This document shows positions 38,743 to 48,300 of a DNA stretch of 48,756 bases, in pieces. A model generated the notes under the pieces. The model ran no database searches. It was given only the letters and a program-made list of their open reading frames with translations, and had not been told where the DNA came from. Origin of the DNA: a virus; the IMG/VR virus record IMGVR_UViG_3300022926_002497, positions 1-48,756 of that record; one strand, 5' to 3'. The translations under genes were made by a program, and so were the position numbers. Position 1 is the stretch's first letter, and each line of letters starts with the position of its first letter.

Positions 38743-39755
38743 AAACCCATGCCTTAAATATAGATTCCACTCTTGACGATTTTATTAACTTAATAAGAAA
38801 TATTATTTCGCTAGACCCAGAACAATCCCAAAATACTATTATCAAAATAATAGACCCCTCGGCTTCTAATACATTTAATGAACTTTATAGCCATCGACAT
38901 TTAGACAATAAGAAATTAGCATATAAAAATTTTTTAAAACCCAATTTGGACTTGTATAAAACTCCAAACATTTTTATAGGAAATATATTTTTAGATTATA
39001 ATTTTGTTGAATATATTTCTATTTGTTGCCCAGTAAAATTGCTTAAAGAAGAGTATCTTAATGCTTTTGAAGATTTAAGGCTTTTAGTAAGCATTCTTTA
39101 CAGGAGATTCATTTTAAACACTAAAAAAATACTTATATGTATTTATTCTTCGATTGATCATCAAGATAAAATCAAAAAATTAAAAAACACGATTTGGTAT
39201 AAAGATTTTTCCAGAAATAGTAATTTGAATTTCTTTGAAATTTATGGCGGAGCTGAAAACACTTACACTAAAGGCGGAAAAGTTTTTCTAAATGTTGAAG
39301 AGGGGTATGACAAGTTGAGCTTGAAAACTTTTAAAATGATTGAGCACTTCAATAAGTATTATGATTTCGACTATTTACTTAAAATAGATTCTTCAATTAT
39401 AGATAGAGATTCTTCGATAAGACAATACACGTTTCACAATTTCGAGAACAACTTTAGATATAAACTCTTTGAACGAGATTATGACGGAGTTTTAAATGTA
39501 GAAAACCACAATTTTAGGTATATTCATCAATGGGCTCAATCTAAAAACATGAAAGCATATCCAGAAAAAATTTTTAAAAATGAAAAAATACCAGATTTTT
39601 GGGGTGGTAACGCATATGCTTTATCAAAAAAATCTTGTAAAATTTTATCTCAAAATAGGGAGGTTTTTCATGATTTCAAACAATATATGTGCGGTTGCGA
39701 AGATTTGTGCGTAGGGTACATATTGAAAAAAAACGGTATTAAAAACTGGAATTAA
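38739..39755 (+). CDS. Galactosyltransferase-like (GT31-type) glycosyltransferase, 338 aa
   Basis: Residues 128-334 follow the beta-1,3-galactosyltransferase pattern: ILICIYSSID, then VEEGYDKLSLKTFKMIEHFN (the family's D-x-Y-x-N-L-T-x-K string), FDYLLKIDSSII (K215, D217, equivalent to KxDDD, with Ser in place of later Asp), PDFWGGNAYALSKKSCKIL (289-303) and CGCEDLCVGYILKKNGI (E321-D322). The N-terminal 120 residues are not recognised. The degenerate metal site leaves activity open. No membrane anchor is present, unlike eukaryotic relatives. It overlaps terL by ATGA and begins the glycan-modifying group. Confidence 0.7.
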   Translation: MKTHALNIDSTLDDFINLIRNIISLDPEQSQNTIIKIIDPSASNTFNELYSHRHLDNKKLAYKNFLKPNLDLYKTPNIFIGNIFLDYNFVEYISICCPVKLLKEEYLNAFEDLRLLVSILYRRFILNTKKILICIYSSIDHQDKIKKLKNTIWYKDFSRNSNLNFFEIYGGAENTYTKGGKVFLNVEEGYDKLSLKTFKMIEHFNKYYDFDYLLKIDSSIIDRDSSIRQYTFHNFENNFRYKLFERDYDGVLNVENHNFRYIHQWAQSKNMKAYPEKIFKNEKIPDFWGGNAYALSKKSCKILSQNREVFHDFKQYMCGCEDLCVGYILKKNGIKNWN

Positions 39756-39780
39756 TTCAACCATCTTTTATATATAATAT

Positions 39781-40551
39781 ATGCATGTTTTTACATATTA
39801 CGACGCCTCTGTTGGTCACCCAGGACAATCAGAACTTATAGAATTGTGGAAGAAAAGCTGGGAGAATAAAGGCTTCACACCCGTGGTCTTAACTAAGAGT
39901 CACGCTGAAGACCATAGTTATTTCAAAGAATACACAGAACAAATAGATGAAATACATAAAAAAATTATGTATGGCATTCCTGTTCGAAGTTATGGATTAT
40001 CATGTTACCATAGGTGGTTGGCATATGCCACACATGGTTCAAAGCACTACTGTTCCCTAACATGCGACTATGATGTCATAAACTTGAGTCTTGATGTAAA
40101 TGAGGCTCGTAAATATCTAGAAAAATATGGAACAAAAATTGTTTTTCATCATGGGACTACCCCTTGTTTAGTTTCTGGCCAAAGAGATTTGTTTGAATTT
40201 TTATGTAAAGAAATCGTTAGAATATCCAATAAAAATGTGCATTTACTTAAAAACACTATACATCCCCATTATAATGATCAAGAATTTGTTCAATTCAATC
40301 GGTCAGATTTATTTTTAGGACCAAATAGAAACAAATTTGAAATTAATAACTCACTCGCTCATGAAAGAATAATAGGGGACTATGAACACTCTATCCACGA
40401 TCTCTCCAAGAAACTAATTCACTTTTCACATTATTTCTGTGACTTGGCTAGAATAAAATTAAAGAAACCAGGTATGCCTATTGACGACGTTAGAATTAAA
40501 ATAGTTTCTAAAATGCTCGATTTTGATAAAACCTTTTTTGATTGTTTATAA
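39781..40551 (+). CDS. Probable glycosyltransferase (GT-A-like), 256 aa
   Basis: The N-terminus MHVFTYYDAS plus GFTPVVLTKS gives a Rossmann-type opening. YHRWLAYATHG and CSLTCDYDVINLSL carry a D96-x-D98 motif at the end of a strand, where GT-A enzymes bind metal and nucleotide sugar. FHHGTTPCLVSGQRDLF resembles acceptor-side segments of sugar-polymer transferases. The family is not firmly recognised. TATATATAATAT directly before the ATG could be a promoter. The stop overlaps the sulfotransferase ATG (TAATG), linking sugar transfer to sulfation. Confidence 0.6.
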   Translation: MHVFTYYDASVGHPGQSELIELWKKSWENKGFTPVVLTKSHAEDHSYFKEYTEQIDEIHKKIMYGIPVRSYGLSCYHRWLAYATHGSKHYCSLTCDYDVINLSLDVNEARKYLEKYGTKIVFHHGTTPCLVSGQRDLFEFLCKEIVRISNKNVHLLKNTIHPHYNDQEFVQFNRSDLFLGPNRNKFEINNSLAHERIIGDYEHSIHDLSKKLIHFSHYFCDLARIKLKKPGMPIDDVRIKIVSKMLDFDKTFFDCL

Positions 40552-41168
40552 TGTTAAAAAATTCAATATCTAATTTTCATAATTTAATATATATCCACAT
40601 ACCTAAAACTGGAGGCAATTCAATAAAACATTCCTTGGGTCATTTCGATGGGGACTCTCATTTCAAACTGAATGATTTTGATTCAAGTTATTCGGATTTC
40701 AGGTTTGCCGCTTTTGTTAGGAATCCTTGGGATAGAGTCTTTAGCGCTTATTATTATTTATTGCACAATGGGTCTGGCAATAATTTAGACCTTAACAATA
40801 AAAAACAATATATTGATCCTTATAATTCGTTTGAATCCTTTATTCTTCATGGGTTAAAGGAAGCTTCCCTTCAATGTATTCACTTTGTCCCTCAAATAGA
40901 ATTTTTGAAAAGTAAAAATCATAAAATGTCTTTCATTGGAAAGCTAGAACATATGATATCTGACTTTTATTTAATGTGTCACTGTCTTCAATTAAAACCG
41001 TCTGATCATATTTGTAAAATCAATCAATCATTTAAACCTGATTATCGCAATTATTTCACTCATGAAATGAAGGTTCGTTTATATAATACTTATATGGATG
41101 ATTGCAATATCCTTGGCTATCGATTCGATGAAGCCACCGTTATAAATTCGGGCCTAGCTTATGTTTAA
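40551..41168 (+). CDS. Sulfotransferase, carbohydrate type, 205 aa
   Basis: 5'-phosphosulfate loop at residues 13-25 (IYIHIPKTGGNSIKH, K19) and 3'-phosphate site at residues 53-68 (AAFVRNPWDRVFSAYYYL, R57, S65); both are near consensus. FIGKLEHMISDFYLMC and YNTYMDDCNILGYRF match the C-terminal pattern of the family. The start is the ATG at 40551 overlapping the previous stop; an in-frame TTG at 40542 is less likely. It is the second stand-alone sulfotransferase of the window, and differs clearly from the one at 27799. It ends the plus-strand run, 27 bases before the convergent fibre gene, with no obvious terminator between. Confidence 0.9.
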   Translation: MLKNSISNFHNLIYIHIPKTGGNSIKHSLGHFDGDSHFKLNDFDSSYSDFRFAAFVRNPWDRVFSAYYYLLHNGSGNNLDLNNKKQYIDPYNSFESFILHGLKEASLQCIHFVPQIEFLKSKNHKMSFIGKLEHMISDFYLMCHCLQLKPSDHICKINQSFKPDYRNYFTHEMKVRLYNTYMDDCNILGYRFDEATVINSGLAYV

Positions 41169-41195
41169 GATTAATCGATTCCTTATTTTAGAATT

Positions 41196-44100
41196 TTAAT
41201 TAAATAAACCTGTCGGCGTGGTAAAATTTTCTATATAAATCAATTCGTGTGAAATCCTGAAACTTTGCAAGCTAAAGTTTTGGTTTACAGTGGATTCTCT
41301 CCCTGCCTGATTGTTGACACTAATGTTTCCAATTTTTAAGACATCGATGGGCGAAATAGAATTTATTTTTTCGTTAAATTGATCCACCGCTACACCATTA
41401 ATATATAAAATATATACACCTTCATTATTGCATATAGCTATATGATGCCAATTTGTTCCAAATGCATTATTTGATGATAAAATTTGTTTGCCTCTAAAGT
41501 TTATTGTGATTTGGCCGTCTGCGTTTTCTGTATCTTCAGGGAGCCCGTCTATATTAATTTGTAATTCTATTCTAGAATCGGTAGATATATTACTGTCTGC
41601 CCAATGAACCAATGTATGCTTTGCTTCGTTTTGTAAATTTTGATTATATTTTATCCAAAACTCTATTGTGAAGGCACTGTCGCTTAAACCTTCAATATAT
41701 GTTGATATTTCTTGATTTTCAGTAAAATTTATGGTTCTAGCTCCGAAAAGAGCACTAACATTATTAGCTTTAACTTCGCTCGTATTAGTTATAGCTCTTC
41801 CAAATGGACTTAAGTCTTTCACCTCTTCATCAACTAAGATTTTAGTCATTAATGCAGTCCCCATTCTGGTAAACCCTCTTTGAGTTGACGTGCTTTCGCC
41901 AAAAATAATATTTTCATCTAACATGGAGAATGTCATATACCCATAATCTGATATTGCTTTTACTAAGTACCATGTCCCTGTTGAATGATTTTTTGCGAAA
42001 AGGTTTAATTGTCCACTCCCTCCTACGATTAACATTTTTTCACTTGAGCTTTCTTTACTAAACCTTTGCATTTTTATATTTCTTCCAAGGTATCTTTTGT
42101 TTTGGTCTCCTCTTATATTTTGTAAATAAGAATAAGTCCCGCTGGCATTTTTTTGAAATATAAAAACATCCCCTCTCAAGTCAAATCTTCCATTCTGACT
42201 TGCTCCAGCCGCCAATGTGTCTTTGTCGATAGCCAAGGATCTGCCATATAAAGCACTGGTCCAGTTCAGACTTGGCGCTGATACCGTTTGTAAGAGTCCC
42301 CAATTGCCATCAGTTTGTTTTTTATAAACTTGCACTCCATTCTTTGTATAATTGAAGGCCATAAATCCATCTTTCACATCCATTGCATATCCGCCAGCAT
42401 CTGCATTACTTTGTGCTGGATTTTTTATAACAACAGAGTCAAAAACCCAAGTGCCAGAAGAAGAGTTTTCTAATTTATATTGCAAGACCATGCCTTTATA
42501 GCGGGTATTACTCCAACTATCCCCCTCGACTATGTCCCTGCAAACATAAAAAATATCTTCATCAACAACAATGTCATTTACCGTCCCCCAAGTTAGAATA
42601 TTGCCTATTCCCGCTGGCGCTGGATCAAATAATTGAATTAAATCCCATTGACCTTGACCCACTTCCTTATAAATATATATAGTGCCTTTAAGCTGGTTGG
42701 TCCAGTTGGCGGATAAATCATTTCTCTCTCCAGCAACTATGGCCATAAATTTTCCACCACCAGCTTCTTCGCTTAATGAATACATAAGTACTTGATATCC
42801 GAATTGTTCTCTTAATCCATATTGATAATTTCCAACACTATTGCTACCACTGGAAAATTTGCTCATTTGTAATGCGTTTGGGATCCATGTTTCTATTGTA
42901 GAATCTAATGACCATGAATCAGATTTTTTGTATATATAATATCTTGGTTTATTGTTTGTTATATTAGGTTTAGCTTGAACAACCATAAGATCTCCAGACA
43001 CAACAACAACCATGTTTCCAAATTGTCCATTTTTAGGGTCTAGTCTGCTGGGGGTGTTTATGTCTTGTATTTTTGTTAGGTTTCCGTTTTCTTCAATTTC
43101 ACAAACCGTTATTTGGTCTTCTGTTTCGACATTGCTTATTTTTCCATCAATGACTGTCGATTTTTTACACAATACTGCTTGATTCTGATTTTTATCAAAA
43201 CCTAATAAAGTATATCCATTGTTTTCTCCGATTATATTTGTTAAATGCGAATCATGGTTGATAAAAGAGAAAGACCCATCTGTTTGGTTAATTCTAAATC
43301 TAGACACTATTATTTTGTATCTGTTATTGGATAAATCTTGCTCGTTATCAGCTTTTGTATTGCCATTTGAGCAAATATATAAAACGATTTCTCCGTCAGA
43401 CTTTTCTTTTAAATAACATCCACCAGCTGATCCTGCAGGCCAAATAGAATCCCAGTCTCCAAAATTTTTAATATCTATAGCTTGTTTAAATAACCAATTT
43501 CCGCTTTCATCTTTTACGAATGTTTTATATATTACTTCGCCATTTTCAACAACACTGATAACTATTATATTATTATGCAATGCTATTCCATATCTTCCTA
43601 TATCTGGGGATGAGTCATCAGATCCCGAACTAATAAAACTAGAAAAAGCCCATTTATTAGTAGATGGATTTTTTTCAAAAACTACAATTACACCGTTTTT
43701 TTGGTCGTCTGTAAGTCTCAAATCAACAGAAACTATCATAGTGTTTTGATGGATGTCTATACTTCTAATGTTATGTTTCTGACTGTAATATGATGCTCCA
43801 TCAGGTATATTTGCATATTGCAATAATTCTTCAAAAGGAAACTTTATTATCTGGAAAATAGCCCATCCATCTGGCTTCGAATATGCAGAGCCCACATTAG
43901 AGGTAAAATAATCAGAGGTATCTTCATATATGTATATTTCCCCCATTGACAGGTTTAAAAATTGTTCGTCTTCAGGTGCTCCTTCAATGAAGTTCCAAGA
44001 TGGCGATCCAATTACTGCAATTGTTTTCCCGTCTATCGCTACATTTTTTGCCGAAGTTTGCGTTTCATCAAGAAAGTCAGAATTAGGATTTACTGGCCCT

Positions 44101-45362
44101 AATATTTCATCACTGATAGTTTTTACATCTATTTTCTCAAAAGTTAAAGTATCTGCTTGTATTAAAAGTTTAGTACTTGGACTTTCCCCGATTAAGGAGC
44201 TCGGAAAAGATATTGGCATTTCTGAAACTTCATAAAGTTTTCCATCTTCTTCGGTGTGGTAAATTTTATTCAAATGGCTCGCATCAATAAGGGGTGGTGG
44301 TTCAAGATTCGAATCTGAGTCATATTGTGGGCCAAAAGATATTTGAGTTAAGCTGCTAGATTCGCTAGTGCAGAAAAGTCGTTGATTCGGAACATTAGGC
44401 CATGAAATTTCTCCAACCTTAACGACGTCTTTATGAGCGAGGGTTTTGTCTGTCTGGTTGTAATCGAATGAGTGTAGGTAAATTGCATGTATAGGCCAAG
44501 TCAACCCCTCAGACAATAGAATCAGGAGTTTATACCCTCCAGTTTCGGTTTTATATATTCTGCCATGAAGAGGGCTCAAGGACCCTTCAGTTTGTTTGAA
44601 GTCTAGATCTAAAGTTTTCACAAACAATGAGCCGTCTTGAGTGTCGAGTAAACTTTCGAAACTAGCGGTTCTAGATTTATCTAGATCGAGAATATGAATA
44701 TTTGTTCCTGTAGCAGGGTCGATAGCAAACATCTCTGTACTCTGCAACGATTCAGACCCAACAAGAAAGGGGTGAGCTCTTAGATGTGATTGCTTGGTGA
44801 TCGCACTAGTTTCAACATCAATATGCCAAACCCCATACCCATCAACACTGCCTGTTGAAATTGGAGCCGTTACATAAATGTATTTGTTCGTTGAAGAATA
44901 GCTTTCTATTATTTGTGTCGGCCCAACTCGCCCTGCAGCACTTTCGTATGCAGTTGCGTCGTCCCAACTTTCCCTGCCGTGTTGAGACCATTTAGCTCCT
45001 ATAAATTCTTTTTGAGGCACAACTTGTTGATAAGAAGCTTTTTGAACCCATGTGTCAGACTCTAATTTGTACAACAATACACTATCGTTTTCATAATTCT
45101 CTGCACTGATATAATACCCGCTTTTTACGGCTACCAAAAAAATTCCACCTAGAGTATTTGGACAATTTAGAATTTTGAAGCGTAAGAAATAACAATCGGG
45201 TATATCCCAACCCATGTCTATTCCTACAGTATTGTATACCTTGAAAGTATTGCTCGCGGTTAAAAAAGAGATGTACTGGCCATCGTTGCTAGTGTCGAAA
45301 TACCTTCGTTTATCGAAATCGACTGCTAATGTTTGATCTAACGACCAATCACTTGTATTCAT
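41196..45362 (-). CDS. Large fibre/adhesin protein with propeller-like repeats and a C-terminal LamG-like domain, 1388 aa
   Basis: The start is the ATG at 45360-45362 (MNTSDWSLDQTLAVDF); the longer frame from 45410 begins with TTG. The middle has FG-GAP-like or propeller-like strands, each of 'dgk.iavig.p....G.iyiy' type (AIDGKTIAVIGSPSWNF, GEIYIYEDTS, SLAIDKDTLAAGASQNG, GDVFIFQKNASGTYSYLQ). The last 200 residues form a concanavalin/LamG-type domain: RTINFTENQEISTYIEGLSD, AFTIEFWIKYN, NWHHIAICNNEGVYILYING and SLQSFRISHELIYIENFTTP. Such domains bind glycans and fit a receptor-binding protein. Around 44271-44503 it carries a segment nearly identical to one in the neighbouring gene. The 14-nt overlap with that gene's end suggests coupled expression. 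Confidence 0.75.
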   Translation of the reverse strand: MNTSDWSLDQTLAVDFDKRRYFDTSNDGQYISFLTASNTFKVYNTVGIDMGWDIPDCYFLRFKILNCPNTLGGIFLVAVKSGYYISAENYENDSVLLYKLESDTWVQKASYQQVVPQKEFIGAKWSQHGRESWDDATAYESAAGRVGPTQIIESYSSTNKYIYVTAPISTGSVDGYGVWHIDVETSAITKQSHLRAHPFLVGSESLQSTEMFAIDPATGTNIHILDLDKSRTASFESLLDTQDGSLFVKTLDLDFKQTEGSLSPLHGRIYKTETGGYKLLILLSEGLTWPIHAIYLHSFDYNQTDKTLAHKDVVKVGEISWPNVPNQRLFCTSESSSLTQISFGPQYDSDSNLEPPPLIDASHLNKIYHTEEDGKLYEVSEMPISFPSSLIGESPSTKLLIQADTLTFEKIDVKTISDEILGPVNPNSDFLDETQTSAKNVAIDGKTIAVIGSPSWNFIEGAPEDEQFLNLSMGEIYIYEDTSDYFTSNVGSAYSKPDGWAIFQIIKFPFEELLQYANIPDGASYYSQKHNIRSIDIHQNTMIVSVDLRLTDDQKNGVIVVFEKNPSTNKWAFSSFISSGSDDSSPDIGRYGIALHNNIIVISVVENGEVIYKTFVKDESGNWLFKQAIDIKNFGDWDSIWPAGSAGGCYLKEKSDGEIVLYICSNGNTKADNEQDLSNNRYKIIVSRFRINQTDGSFSFINHDSHLTNIIGENNGYTLLGFDKNQNQAVLCKKSTVIDGKISNVETEDQITVCEIEENGNLTKIQDINTPSRLDPKNGQFGNMVVVVSGDLMVVQAKPNITNNKPRYYIYKKSDSWSLDSTIETWIPNALQMSKFSSGSNSVGNYQYGLREQFGYQVLMYSLSEEAGGGKFMAIVAGERNDLSANWTNQLKGTIYIYKEVGQGQWDLIQLFDPAPAGIGNILTWGTVNDIVVDEDIFYVCRDIVEGDSWSNTRYKGMVLQYKLENSSSGTWVFDSVVIKNPAQSNADAGGYAMDVKDGFMAFNYTKNGVQVYKKQTDGNWGLLQTVSAPSLNWTSALYGRSLAIDKDTLAAGASQNGRFDLRGDVFIFQKNASGTYSYLQNIRGDQNKRYLGRNIKMQRFSKESSSEKMLIVGGSGQLNLFAKNHSTGTWYLVKAISDYGYMTFSMLDENIIFGESTSTQRGFTRMGTALMTKILVDEEVKDLSPFGRAITNTSEVKANNVSALFGARTINFTENQEISTYIEGLSDSAFTIEFWIKYNQNLQNEAKHTLVHWADSNISTDSRIELQINIDGLPEDTENADGQITINFRGKQILSSNNAFGTNWHHIAICNNEGVYILYINGVAVDQFNEKINSISPIDVLKIGNISVNNQAGRESTVNQNFSLQSFRISHELIYIENFTTPTGLFN
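44271..44503 (-). repeat. Duplicated segment, copy A (in the LamG-like fibre gene)
   Basis: About 233 bp that match copy B at 48523-48755 with roughly 16 differences by eye, no gaps seen. It encodes IYLHSFDYNQTDKTLAHKDV through PPPLIDASHLNK. Several differences are silent or conservative. Copy B reaches the right edge of the window, so the full duplication is probably longer. Confidence 0.9.
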
Positions 45363-48300
45363 AAACGCGAACGTGACCAATATTGTTATTCTGAGGAGCT
45401 CCAATCGCAACGACGGTTCCGTCTGAACTTAAAGATATTGAATATCCGCTTCTATCGTTAGCAGCTTCACCATCTATTGATTCCCCAATTTGCGCCCAAG
45501 CTCCACCGTTATTTTGATAAACACGAACACGTCCAGTACGGCTATTAGTTCTCCATGATCCAATTGCAACTATTGTTCCGTCTGAACTTAATGACACTGA
45601 AGCTGAACCGATATCAGTAAATTCACTATCCTCTCCAATTTGTTCCCAATTTCCTGAATTATACTGATATACTCGAACAAGGTCGCCACCAGAGCCAATC
45701 ACAACAACGGTTCCGTCTGAACTTAATGACGTTGACCATCCAAATGAAGCATATCTAGTTATACCTTCGATGTCTTGACCAATTTGCACCCAAGTTTCCG
45801 AGGAGTTTTGGTATCCATAAACACGAACATGACCAATATTGTTATTCTGAGGAGCTCCAATCGCAACGACGGTTCCGTCTGAATTTAATGATACTGACCG
45901 TCCGCTGTTGTCATATATAGCTTCTCCGTCAATATCTTGACCCATTTTCGTCCAAGTGTCTGAAGTGCTTTGATATTGGTAAACCCGAACATGGCCAGAA
46001 TCTTGTCCATTGTCATCATTACGAAGCGCTCCGATTGCAACAATTGTTCCAGACTGGTTGAGGCTCACCGAATGTCCGCTTTCATCTCCCACAGCTTCTC
46101 CTTCAATATCCTGACCGATTTGTGTCCAATTATTTGAAGAGCTTTGATATTCAAAAATGCGAACATAGCCAGTAAGTGAATTCATCAAATTTGCTCCAAT
46201 CGCAAGGATATTTCCATCCGAACTTAGCGATACTGAATATCCATTTCTAGTATTACCGACTTCACCTTTTATATCTTGACCCATTTGTGTCCAAGTTCCT
46301 GAAATATTTTGATAAACCCGAACCATGCCTGCATCATTTTTAGAATCATCGTCATGAAAAGGAGCTCCAATTGCGACAATTGTTCCGTCTGAATTCAATG
46401 ATGTTGACCATCCACTTTCATCACCAGCAGCTGCCCCGTCTATATCATCACCTATTTGCGTCCAAACTAACATAGGCACCTCAAACTTACTTATAATTGC
46501 ATCGGCCCCGTGATCATATTGTAATGGATCTTTTAAAACTAAAGATCCGAATGATAAGATTTGGTTAGTCTCTTCTATTTCGGTTCCTGGATCTATGACA
46601 ATGCTATCGCCCTCAGAGAAAATTTGTTGATCCGATTCTTGAATTTGTAAAACAGTGTCTCCTGCACTTACGGGCTCAATTAAACCTGTAAATGGGACAC
46701 AATCTTCCCCCCATTTTGGTAAACCTGCACCTGCAGGATCTGTGAGCCCAGGAATAGGGGTAAGATCGACAAATTGGCTAGAGCTTGTGATTTTAGAAAC
46801 ACACCAATGTCTCAAATCAAAAACCTGGCCAGGAGCAAATTCTGTTAATTTCATGCAAAAGTAGAACATGGCAGTCATGTTTGTCACATTTTCAGTCTTC
46901 CAGAGTTTTACATTTAATGAAGGCAATGCTCTACATTCAGCAAACATGTAGCTCATGTCCGTTACATTGCTAGTGTCCCAAGTAGATACATTTAACGAGG
47001 TGAGGGCTTGGCAGTTGTAAAACATTTCTTTCATGCTAGTAACTTTGCTGGTGTCCCACTTTGACAGATCCAATCTGGTGATATCTGTCATGCCTTTGAA
47101 CGCTCCATCCATATTGGTTACTTTACTAGTATCCCAATCTTCTATTGGCCCATATTTAGATATTGTCAGGTCTGGATCTTCTCTAAACTCAGCCATTCTA
47201 GTTGGAAAATCCATCGGCTCCTCAATCGAAATACTATATACACGAGTAGCTCCTGCATCTCTAGCAAATTCATCATTAGAAGGAGCTCCGACTACAAGGA
47301 TATTTCCAGCTGAGTTTATAGAAATTGATCTTCCATAACCTTGTTCGGGAATTTTTCCTTTAAGATCTTGACCTATTTGTTTCCAAGTATCTGAAGTGCT
47401 TTGATATTGGTAAACCCAAATCCAACCAGAATTCTGTATGTCATCGGGGCTGGCATTTGGAGATCCGATTGCAACGATATTTCCAGCTGAGTTTATAGAT
47501 ACTGTACTTCCATGACGTTGTTCGGGAATTTTTCCTTTAATATCTCCACCTATTTGCGTCCAAGCTCCATCTATATTTTGGTAAACCTGAACATGACCAG
47601 AATTCTGTATGTCATCGGGGCTGGCATTTGGAGATCCGATTGCAACGATATTTCCAGCTGAGTTTACAGATACTGAATATCCATTACTTTGTGGGGAAGA
47701 TGTTCCTTTAATATCTTCACCTATTTGTGCCCAAGTATCTAAAGTGCTTTGATATTGGTAAATGCGAACATAGCCAGCACTCTGTATGTCATCGGGGCTG
47801 GCTTGTGGTGCTCCGATTGCAAGGATATCTCCAGCTGAGTTTATAGATACTGAAAATCCGCTTTGATCACGTGATTCATCACCATCAATATCTTGACCTA
47901 TTTGTTCCCAAGCTCCATCTATATTTTGGTAAACCCGAACATGGCCTGCAAGAGCTCCATTACCATCGTTAGATGGAGCTCCGATTGCAACGATATTTCC
48001 AGCTGAATTTAAAGATACTGATTGTCCGCTATGATCGCCTCCCTCTTCACCATCGATATCTTGACCTATTTGTGTCCAGGTATCTGAGGTACTTTGATAT
48101 TGGTAAACCCGAACATGGCCTGTCATAGATCCATCAATGTCCTTGTTTTTAGGTGCTCCGATTGCAACGATATCTCCAGCTGAGTTTATAGAGACTGAAT
48201 ATCCGCTTTGATCGCCGAATTCGTTGCTGCCTTCACCATCAATATCTTGGCCCATTTGTGTCCAAGTTCCATCTATATTTTGGTAAACCCGAACACGGCC

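Noticed and set aside
45349-45410. A longer start for the LamG-like fibre gene at 45410, overlapping the next gene by 62 nt
   Set aside because: The first codon there is TTG without a ribosome-binding site; the ATG at 45362 leaves a normal 14-nt overlap.
48255-48255. ATG at 48255 as the start of the FG-GAP adhesin
   Set aside because: The frame continues upstream to the edge with a full FG-GAP unit and the duplicated segment, so this Met is internal.
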